Shown: piece after piece, positions 1 to 9,200 of the stretch
Position numbering within the stretch: the stretch's first letter is position 1
Layout of the letters: each line of letters opens with the position of its first letter
DNA from: Sphaerisporangium album
GTDB taxonomy: Bacteria > Actinomycetota > Actinomycetes > Streptosporangiales > Streptosporangiaceae
Assembly: GCF_003323745.1 (NCBI RefSeq)
Contig: NZ_QOIL01000008.1
Span: 186,001 to 250,000 of the forward strand
Reading direction: 5' to 3'
DNA: 64,000 nucleotides
Notes under the pieces: model-generated
What the model saw: the letters and a program-made list of their open reading frames with translations, nothing else
Database searches by the model: none
Told to the model about the DNA's origin: nothing
Program-made: the position numbers and the translations under genes

Positions 1-3000
1 CCCGGGTAGCCGGTGAAGGCGCCGGGGTAGACGAAGGCGACGCGGCCGTCGCCGACCGGGCGGCCGGTGCAGTAGCTGCCCGCCGGGGTCGCCCACTCGC
101 CGCCGCCCGCGAGCACGGCCGGCAGGTCGCGCTCGGCGGCGTCCAGCTCGCGGCGCAGGCGGTCCCCGTCGGCGGCGACCAGCACCGCCGTGTAGCGCCG
201 GGACCCGCTGCGCGGCGCCGCCTCGCGGACCAGCTCCCACGGGTCGCGCCCGTGGTCGAGGGCCGAGCGGTACTGGCGGACCAGGTCGGTCATGGTGCCC
301 GCGTCGTCCGCGCTGACCGCGAGCATCAGGTGCCCGGGGGCCTCCCGCCAGTCGGTCTCGACGGCCTTGCCGCGCGTGTCCGCGCCGGCCAGGACGATGT
401 GGGCGGCGGCGTTGCCGCCCGCGAGCGCCCGGCCGTCCCAGGCGGCGACGGCGGCGATCCGGGGCCGGTCGCTCCTGCGGCGCAGGAACGGCGCCGGCTC
501 GCCCGAGACCTCCAGCCGGGTCGGCGGCAGGCCGGCGAGGATCTCGCGCAGCGGCTCCGGCGTCGCGGGCAGCTCGGCGCGGTGCAGCCAGCCCGCCGCG
601 TTGACCAGCGCGGTCAGCACGGACGCCTGCTGGGTGTCGCCCACGAGCGCGGCGGCCCCGCCCACCAGGCAGCCATCGCCGTCCGCCGGGTACGCCCCGG
701 CCAGGTCGGCGGCGACCTCGGCGGGGGACGCCGAGGCGAGCTCCAGGTAGTCCACGTCGCCGACGCCGAGACCGGCGGCCGACAGGCTCGCGCCCGCCGC
801 CGCGGCCAGCGCGGGGCCCGTACCTGCGGCGTCGGAGCGCACCGTTATCGACTCGATGGTGGCGTACACCGTGCGACCGGCCGTGTCACCCGGGCGGGTG
901 ACCACGACGGCCGCGGCGGCGTCGCCGGGCACGGGCGGCAGGCCGCCGCTCAGCTCGGCCAGCGCCGCGCGGGCCGCGACGTTCTCGATGCCTGCCGCCA
1001 GATCCACGCCGCCGACCAGGACCGCCTCCACGGTCGGGTCGAGCAGCAGCAGCGAGGCGACCTCCAGCGCGCGGGCGCCGCCGGTGGCGTCCGCGGCGAC
1101 CGTGAAGGACGGGCCGGTCAGGTTGCGAGAGGACGAGATGCGGCTGGCCATGATGTTGCCGATGTAGCTGAGGACCTCGTTGGCGCCGATCGGGTCGTGC
1201 ACGGCGCCGCGGACGGCGGTCTCCAGCTTGGCCAGGGCGGCCTCGTCCAGGTCCACACCGGCCCTGGCGCACTCGGCGCGCACGTGGGCGCCGATGTCGA
1301 ACCGGGCCCGGTGGGTGTGGGTGCGCGGCTCCAGCTCCATGGAGATGACGACCGCGACCCGGCGCTCGGGAAGCTGGTTCGCGCGCCGCCCGGACTCCCG
1401 CGCGGCGTACCCCGCGTCGGCGAGCGCCTGCTCGGCCGCCTCGAACAGCAGCAGGTGCTGCGGGTTGGCGTGGCCCAGCTCGCCCGGCGGGATGCGGTAG
1501 GTGCGCGCGTCCACGTCGATCGTGTCGGCGTACCCGGCCTTCTCGGCCTGGTCACCGGTGACCGGCGCGGTGTCCGCGTCGGCCAGGCCGTACCAGCGGT
1601 GCCCGGGACGGTCGACCAGCGCGGGCGTGCCGGTGCGGGCCGCGCGCCGCCAGGCCGCGACGTCGGTCAGCGGCCCGGCGCGCAGGCCCAGCCCGACCAG
1701 CGCCATCCGCCCGTCCGCCGGGGCCGTGCCCGGGGCGGTGCCCGCCGCTGTGTCCGTGGCTGTGTCCGTGGCTGTGTCCGTCGTGGCGTTCCCCGAGGGG
1801 AGGACGCCGGCGGCGCGGTCGGTGGTGAGGATCGCGTGGGCGTTGGTGCCGCCGAAGCCGAACGCGGACACGGCGGCCACCCGGTGCTCCGGGTCACGCT
1901 CGACCCGGGGCGCCGGCCAGGGGCGCTCGGTCAGCACGACCCGCTCGGCGGCGGCCCGCGCCTCGGCGGGACGCAGCGGCTCGCCGACGCCCGGCGTCGC
2001 CGGGATCGTCCCGTGCCGCAGCGCCAGGATCGCCTTGAGCATGCTCGTGAAGCCCGCCACGGTCAGCAGGTGGCCGACGTTGGCCTTCACCGAGCCGAGC
2101 GGCGGCACGCCGCCCCGCCCGTCGAAGAACTCCGTCAGGCCGCGCAGCTCGGTGGTGTCGCCGAGCGGCGTGCCGGTGGCGTGGCACTCGATGTAGTCGA
2201 CCTCGGCCGGGTCGATGCCGTGGTCGTCGTAGACCCGGCTGTACGCCTCGACCTGGCCGTCCTTGCGCGGGGTGAGCAGGTGCCCGCCCGCGCCGTCGTT
2301 GCTCAGCCCGATCGGGCCGAGCACCGCGTGGATCCGGTCGCCGTCGCGCCGGGCGTCCGACAGCCGCTTCAGGACGAAGATCCCGGCGCCCTGGCCGGTC
2401 ACGATGCCCTGCGAGCGGCCGTCGAACGGCTGGCTCATCCCGTCGGCGGGGAAGGCCTTGAGGTCGGAGAAGGACAGGTGGATCAGCAGCGGGTCCGGCG
2501 CGCACACCGCGCCGGCCAGCATCACGTCCGCCCGGCCCGTCGACAGGTACCTGCGGGCCAGGGCCAGCGAGTACAACGCGGATGAGCAGGCGGCGTCCAG
2601 CGTCAGCCGGGCGCCGCCCAGACCGAAGGCGTCCGCCACCACCGTGGCCGGAAGGCCGAACGGCCACAGCTCGGCGGGTTCCTCGGCCGCCTCCGGCGAG
2701 GCGGCCTCGGGGAGCTCCAGGCCCGCACGTCGCAGCCCGGCGCTCACCGCCCGCCGGACCAGCGGCACGCAGGAGCGCACCGACGTCTCGGTGGGGAAGG
2801 CGTAGTTGCCCAGGATCACGCCGGTCCGCGCCAAGACCTCCGAGTCCTCGGCGATGCCGGCGTCGGCCAGCGCGCGGCGGGCGGTGTGCAGCGGCCACCG
2901 GACGACCTTGTCCAGCCGGTGCAGCGTGTCCGCCGGGATGCGCAGGCCGGTCAGGTCGATGGGCGGCTCGGTGACGAACCCGCCCCGGGTGGCGGTGACC

Positions 3001-3206
3001 CGGTGGTCCGGGTCACCCCACCCGCCGGGGACGGTCTCGTCCGTGCCGAACATCTCGCGGCCACCGGGGCGACGCAGATCCACCCCGGACCGCAGATTGG
3101 CCCAGAACTGCTCGGGGGTGTCGGCGCCTGGCAGCAGGCAGGCGATCCCGACGATCGCTACGGGTTCCTGTCCAGTGGGATCCGCAACATGCTCTGGCGT
3201 GGACAT
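1..3206 (-). CDS. Pfa-type polyketide/fatty acid synthase subunit, KS-CLF-AT (partial, C-terminus beyond window)
   Basis: The start at 3206 follows a GGATGGAGAG ribosome-binding site. A ketosynthase fills residues about 12-470, with active-site Cys207 in DAACSSA, the ECHATGTP histidine motif and the KANVGH motif. A short Thr-Asp-Ala linker follows. A second ketosynthase-like fold (about 490-950) has ADATGG where the active-site Cys should be, so it looks like a chain-length-factor-like partner. The last visible residues (VAFVYPGAFTGY) look like the opening of an acyltransferase. KS-CLF-AT is the order of the second subunit of polyunsaturated fatty acid synthases. It lies 40 bp after the TE-KS-AT-ACP-KR-DH gene and presumably works with it. 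Its end is not visible, so further domains cannot be excluded. Confidence 0.88.
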   Translation of the reverse strand, partial: MSTPEHVADPTGQEPVAIVGIACLLPGADTPEQFWANLRSGVDLRRPGGREMFGTDETVPGGWGDPDHRVTATRGGFVTEPPIDLTGLRIPADTLHRLDKVVRWPLHTARRALADAGIAEDSEVLARTGVILGNYAFPTETSVRSCVPLVRRAVSAGLRRAGLELPEAASPEAAEEPAELWPFGLPATVVADAFGLGGARLTLDAACSSALYSLALARRYLSTGRADVMLAGAVCAPDPLLIHLSFSDLKAFPADGMSQPFDGRSQGIVTGQGAGIFVLKRLSDARRDGDRIHAVLGPIGLSNDGAGGHLLTPRKDGQVEAYSRVYDDHGIDPAEVDYIECHATGTPLGDTTELRGLTEFFDGRGGVPPLGSVKANVGHLLTVAGFTSMLKAILALRHGTIPATPGVGEPLRPAEARAAAERVVLTERPWPAPRVERDPEHRVAAVSAFGFGGTNAHAILTTDRAAGVLPSGNATTDTATDTATDTAAGTAPGTAPADGRMALVGLGLRAGPLTDVAAWRRAARTGTPALVDRPGHRWYGLADADTAPVTGDQAEKAGYADTIDVDARTYRIPPGELGHANPQHLLLFEAAEQALADAGYAARESGRRANQLPERRVAVVISMELEPRTHTHRARFDIGAHVRAECARAGVDLDEAALAKLETAVRGAVHDPIGANEVLSYIGNIMASRISSSRNLTGPSFTVAADATGGARALEVASLLLLDPTVEAVLVGGVDLAAGIENVAARAALAELSGGLPPVPGDAAAAVVVTRPGDTAGRTVYATIESITVRSDAAGTGPALAAAAGASLSAAGLGVGDVDYLELASASPAEVAADLAGAYPADGDGCLVGGAAALVGDTQQASVLTALVNAAGWLHRAELPATPEPLREILAGLPPTRLEVSGEPAPFLRRRSDRPRIAAVAAWDGRALAGGNAAAHIVLAGADTRGKAVETDWREAPGHLMLAVSADDAGTMTDLVRQYRSALDHGRDPWELVREAAPRSGSRRYTAVLVAADGDRLRRELDAAERDLPAVLAGGGEWATPAGSYCTGRPVGDGRVAFVYPGAFTGYP
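1747..1782. repeat. three 12-bp tandem repeats in KS-CLF linker
   Basis: The unit gctgtgtccgtg occurs three times, the last with one change. On the coding strand it encodes a (Thr-Asp-Thr-Ala)-like run between the ketosynthase and CLF domains. It is an in-frame linker microsatellite, not a regulatory site. Confidence 0.8.
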
Positions 3207-3246
3207 GGCTCTCCATCCGCGGGATATGTCAACGTGCGTGGGGCAT

Positions 3247-6200
3247 TTAGTGCGCGCCGCCGCTGTCGCGGCAGATCGCCTGGACCCCGGCGAACCGGGT
3301 GAGGACCCGTCCGTCGCCGTCGCAGGCGCTGACCGTGCAGCGCACCATGGGGCCGCTGACGGTCACCTCATCGACCACGATGAGGAAGGGCTCGCCCGCG
3401 GGGATCGGCGCGTGCGTCTCGGCGTGGCCGATGCCGGCCGGAAGGCTGGCCTGGCCGGTGTGCCGGCGCACCCACACCAGGACGGCCTGCAGCAGCAGGT
3501 CGGCCAGGACGGGGTCGTAGTCGCCGGTGCCGTACGCGCCGGCGGCGAACGAGGTGCCCGGCAGCTCGGCCCGCAGGACCATGCGCCGTCCCGGGTCCAG
3601 CACCCGGCGAAGACCGCGCAGGCCGTCGCCGTGGAAGAGGGTGCCGTCCTCGTAGGCGGTGCAGGGCTCGCCGGCGTCGAGGCCGGGCAGCCCGGCCAGC
3701 GGTGCCGGCGCGGAGCCCGCGGGCTCCACGACCGCCCTGTAGCGGGGCCGGCCGTTCTCGTCGCGCACGTCGACCTTGGTGCCGGTCGCGTGCGGCGTCA
3801 GGGTGAACCGCAGCTTCGCGGGGGCCTCGGCGTCGAAGACCACGCCCTTGAGGACGGTGAAGTCCCGCGCGCCGCCCGGCTTCGCTCCGGTCACCTCCTC
3901 CGCCGCGGCGAGGATCCCGCCCAGCGCCACCGTGGCGGGCAGCACCGCGTGCTCCCCGATCCGGTGGTCGGCGAGGACCGGCTCCCCGGCCACCGCGCCG
4001 AGGTCCCGGGTCACCGTGACGCCCTTGGCGGGCAGCGCGGGGGGCTCGGCCTCCGACAGGGGCTTGTCCGGCCCGATGACGCAGACCAGGTCGGCCGAAC
4101 GCTCGGCGTCGAACTGCTCGGCGAACATCCGCGCGCCGGTGCGCAGCGGGATCAGATCCACGCCGCGCTCCTTGAAGAGCCGGGCGAGCTCCGGAGTGAC
4201 CATGCCGCCGTCCCAGGCGCCCCAGTTGATCGAGGTGACCCGGGTGCCGGGGTTGGCCCCCCGCAGACGGGACGCGATCCGGTTGAGCGCCTCGTTGGCC
4301 ATGGCGTAGTCGGACTGTCCCTGGTTGCCGAAGAACCCGGCGACCGAGGAGAAGAGCACGACGTGGCGCAGCCTGGCGGGGTCCAGAGCGGCGAGCACAC
4401 CGGCCAGGCCGGCGAGCTTGGTGCCGAGCACCCGGTCGATGTCCTGCGGACGCTTGTCCACGATGAGCTGGTCGGCCAGCACACCGGCGCCGTGCACCAC
4501 CCCGACGACGCGGTCGCGGTAGGCGGCCAGCGCCGTCCGCACCGCCGCCGGGTCGGTGACGTCGACCGGCACGTACGTGGCGTGCGCTCCGGCCTCGGTC
4601 ACCTCCGCCAGGGTCTGGCGGATCTCCCGCTGCGCCTTCAGCTCCCGGAACCGGGGCTCGATGTCGCGCGGGGTCACCTTCAACCCCTCGGCCTTGAGGG
4701 CCGCGGCGATGGCCGGCTTGAGCTTGTCCAGCGGCACGTCCCGCGCCCACGCCGGCTCGTCGGCCAGCGGGGTGCGGCCGAGCAGCAGCACGCCGGTGCG
4801 GTGCCGCTTGGCGAGGTCGATGACGCACGCGGCGGTGACGCCGCGACCGCCGCCGGTCACCACGAGCAGCTCGTCCGCGCCGGGCGGGGCGATCCGCCCT
4901 TCACCGGCGGGGGCGCTCTCGCCCAGGGTCGTCGTCCAGCGGGCGCCGTCGGAGGTGTGGCCCACCTCCCGCAGCGCGACGCGGGCGTCGTACAGCTCGG
5001 CCAGGACGATCTCGCCCACCCGCTCGTACGGCAGCTCGGCCGCGACGTCGATGGCGCGGCAGAACACCGTGGGGGCCTCGATGGCCAGGGTCTTCACCAG
5101 GCCGGAGACACCGCCGAGCGTGACGGCCGCCAGCCCCGCCTCGCCGGTGTCGCCGGGGGACGGGGTGACGCCGAGGCGTCCGTCCAGGCGGGACACGGTC
5201 ACGAAGGCGGCGCGGCCGTTGCGGGCCGACGCCTCCAGGGTGCGCTGGGTGTCGCGGGCCAGCATCGCCGCGTCGCGCAGCGCGGTCAGGGCGGTGGCGG
5301 TGCCGTCGACCTGCTCGGGAGCCACGTACAGCACCACGTCCGGCCCCTCGTCGAGGGCGGCGCCGGGCTCGGCGGTACGCCATCCGGCGCCGCGCAGGGC
5401 ATCGGTCAGCGCGTCGGCGAGCGGGCCGCCCGCCCCGGCCACCAGGGCGACCGGAGCGTGACGGTAGGCGTCCTCCAGCCGGTCGGCGGCCGGCAGCCGG
5501 GTCAGCCCGGCCTGCCAGCGGTCGATCCGCGGGAGGGTTTCAGCTTTTGGGCCGTTCACCACCTCCGCCCCGTTCGGCGCGGAAGCCGATCCGGCGACGA
5601 ATCCGATGATGTCGTTCAGCGTTCGCAGCTCGGCCAGGCGTTCGGGGCTCACCGAGGGGGAGCCGGGGAAGGACTCGCGGAGGGCGCCCATGATCTCCAC
5701 GCGCTTGATGGAGTCGATGCCGAGGTCGGCCTCGACGTCCATGGAGGGGTCGAGCATGTCGGTGGGGTAGCCGGTCTTCTCGGCGACGATGGTGAGCAGG
5801 GTGGTGCGGACGGTCTCGGCGTCGTTGCCGGCCGGGGCGGCCGCGACCGGAGCCGGAGCCTGCACGGGGACCTGCACAGGGGCGGGCGCTGGGGCCGGGG
5901 CGGCGACGGCGGCTCCGGCGACGAATCCGATGATGTCGTCGAGCGTCCGCAGCTCGGCCAGGCGCTCGGGGCTCACCGAGGGGGAGCCGGGGAAGGACTC
6001 GCGGAGGGCGCCCATGATCTCCACGCGCTTGATGGAGTCGATGCCGAGGTCGGCCTCGACGTCCATGGAGGGGTCGAGCATGTCGGTGGGGTAGCCGGTC
6101 TTCTCGGCGACGATGGTGAGCAGGGTGGTCCGGACGGTCTCGGCGTCGTTCCCGGCCGGAGCGGGCGCGACCGGAGCCGGGGCCGGAGCCGGGGCGGCGA

Positions 6201-9200
6201 CGGTGACGGCGACCGTGACGGCGGGCTCGGCGACGGGGGCCGGGGCCACGGGCGCCGGAGCGACGGGGGCCGGGGCGGGGACGGGGGCGGGCGCCTGGGT
6301 GGGAACCGCGAACGTCGCCGGAGCGGCGGGGGCGGCCGTGGTCGCGAAACCGGTCTCGGTCTCCTCGGTCCAGCCCGGGCGGGACATGGTGCCGATGGCG
6401 CGCATCTCGTAGGCCGGAGCGACCGCCTGCGGCAGGCTCGGCGCCGCCATGTCGCCGCCGACCGTACGGCCGGGAGCGATCATGCTGTTCTCGAGCTGGG
6501 CGAAGCTGCGCAGCACCTCGCTGGCCCAGACGTGGCTCTGCCCGATGGCCAGGCTGTGCTCGGTGACGGCGGTGATGCCCGCGATCGTGTTCTCCGACGG
6601 CCCGGCGTCCTGGCGGCTGCCCTCCTCGACGAGGTTGGTGAGCCGCTCGGAGAGGCGGAGCTGGCTGTGCAGGTAATCGCCGTGCATGGCGAGGTGGCTG
6701 GCGGCGATGGCGCCGACGCTCGGGACCGTGCTCGGAGCGTGCCCGTTCCCGTTGTGGCCATTGCCGTTGTGACCGTTGGTGCCGTGCCCGTTGGTGGTCT
6801 GGCCGTTGGTGCCGTGCCCGTTCGTGCCGTGCCCGTTCGTGGTGTGGCCGTTCGCGGCGTGCCCGTTGGAGTGGGCGACGCCGTTGCCCGCGTGTCCGTT
6901 GCTCACGTGTCCGTTCCCCGTGTCCGCGTTGCCGTTGTGTCCGGTGGACGGCTCGGCCGGGGCGCCGCTCGCGGCCACCCCTTCGACCTGGTAGCCGTTG
7001 TCGAGTGCCTCCTGGTACGCCTGGCGGCGCGCCTCTGGCACGTAGTTCACGCCGTTCAAGTCGATCGTCATCCCCTTGGCGGGCGGCTGCTCGGCCGCCG
7101 TCGCCTGGTACCGGTTGAAGCCGGCCAGCGGCAGGCCGAGGACGGCCAGACGCGCGGCGAGCTGCTTGAGAGCGAGGTCGCCGTCGCGACCGGGCCCGGC
7201 GTCGGCCGAGAGCACGACGACGTCGGGGCGGTCGGCGAGGATCCGGCGGACCAGGCCGGTCAGGACCTTCTTCGGCCCGAACTCGACGAAGACCCGGAAC
7301 CCGTCCTGGTACATCTGCTCCACCCTGGGCGCGAAGGCGACCGGGTTGGCGAGCTGCTGGACGAGGATCCGCGCGTTCTCGTCGGTGTTGGCGCCGTACC
7401 TGGCGCCGTCGGTGTTGGCGTAGACCTCGATGGCGGGCTCCGCGACGACCGTCGAGCCGACGGCGGCGCCGAACCTGTCCACCGCGTGCGTGACGTACCG
7501 GGTGTGGAAGGCCGCCGCGACCGGCAGCGGGCGGGCCGTGACCCCGGCCGCCTCGCACGCCTTGACGAAGGCCGCGACCGCGTCACGGCCGCCGCCGACC
7601 ACCGTCTGGTCGGGCGCGTTGATGTTGCAGACCACGACGTCGGGGTGACCGTCGAGCAGGCCCTCGACCGTCGGCACGTCGGCGGAGACGGCGGCCATCG
7701 TGCCCGGGTCGTCCCCGGTGGCCTCGTTCCGCTCGGCCATCGCCGCGCCCCGCGCCCGGGCGAGCCCGAACATCTGCTCGCGGCTCAGGCTGCCCGCAGC
7801 CCAGAGCGCGGTCACCTCTCCGAAGCTGTGACCGAGCGCGCCCTCCGCGGTGAGGCCGAGGCCGGTGAGGTAGGCGTACTGCCCGGCTGAGACCGCGCCG
7901 ATGGCGGGCTGCGCGTAGTCGGTGCGCCGCAGGGCGTCCTCCTGCGCGCGGCGGGTGTCGTCGTCGAACGCGGGCGGCGGGAAGACCACCCGTCCCAGCG
8001 GCTCGGCGCCGGCGAAGTGCGCCGCCGCCGCGTCGAACGCCTCCCGCACCGGCGGGATCGCCATCGCCGCCTGCCCGGCCATGCCGACGTACTGGCTGCC
8101 CTGGCCGGCGAACAGCGCGCCCACCTTGCCCGGCACCGCCGCGGCACGGCGGTAGTACGCGCCGCCGGGAAGCTCGAACGCCTCCTCGGCCGGGTCGCCG
8201 GCGAGGCGCCGGACGGCCTGTTCGCGCAGGCGGTCGAGCTCGGCGTCGTCCCGGGCGACCACGGCGAGCCGCGCGTGCCCGGCCGGGACCGGCGTGGAGT
8301 CCTCCAGCCCGCGCGGGTTCTCCTCGACCTGCTCCAGCAGGGCCTTCGCGTCCTCGCCGTGCCACACGTGCACCCGGGCCGTCCGGTGCAGCACCGTCAG
8401 GCCGGTGCCGCTCGGGTCGTGCTCCTCCAGCACGCAGTGGAAGTTGGTGCCGCCGAAGCCGAACGACGAGACCGCCGCCCGGCGCAGGGGCCGCTCCGGC
8501 TCGGTGATCCACGGCCGCGTCCGGGTGTTCACGTAGAACGGCGAGGACTCGAACTCCATCGCGCCGCGGGGCGTGGTCACGTTGATCGTGGGCGGCAGCA
8601 GCTTGTGGTAGAGCGCCAGGGACGACTTGATCATCCCGGCGGCGCCGGCCGCGGCCTTGGTGTGCCCGATCTGGCTCTTGACGCTGCCGAGGGCGACGTC
8701 CTGGCGGTTCGCGCCCGCGGCCATGAACACCTCGCGCAGGGCGCTGACCTCGGTGAGGTCGCCGACCGGCGTGCCGGTGCCGTGGCACTCGACCAGGCCG
8801 ATCTGCTCGGGGCCGAAGCCCGCGTCCTCGTAGGCCCGGCGCAGGGCGACCATCTGGCCCTCCTTGCGGGGGGCGTAGATGCTCTTGTACCGGCCGTCGC
8901 TGGAGGTGCCGATCCCGCGCAGCACCGCGTAGATGCGGTCCCCGTCGCGCTCGGCGTCCTCAAGACGCTTCATCGCGAGCATGCCGATGCCCTCGCCGAT
9001 CAGCGTGCCGTCGGCGGCCTCGTCGAACGGCCGGATGTCCCCCACCTTGGAGAACGCCGGGGTCTTCGAGAAGCACAGGTACATCAGGATGGTGTTCTCG
9101 GCGTCGCAGCCGCCGGTGATCATCAGGTCGGCGCGGCCGGAGATGAGCTCCGACGCCGCCATGTGCACGGCGGCCAGCGAGCTGGCGCAGGCGGCGTCCA

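Noticed and set aside
252-2585. A 777-codon plus-strand frame antisense to the KS-CLF-AT gene
   Set aside because: Composition is a GC shadow and the minus strand has the intact ketosynthase motifs.
6742-6960. CRISPR-like regular repeats
   Set aside because: Units are only 9-12 bp, in frame, and encode an Asn-Gly-His linker. There are no spacers and no cas genes.
2806-7890. A plus-strand open frame of nearly 1,700 codons antisense to the synthase
   Set aside because: It is Arg/Gly/Val/His-rich with no motifs and mirrors the GC-rich third positions of the real minus-strand gene. The opposite strand carries intact catalytic motifs.
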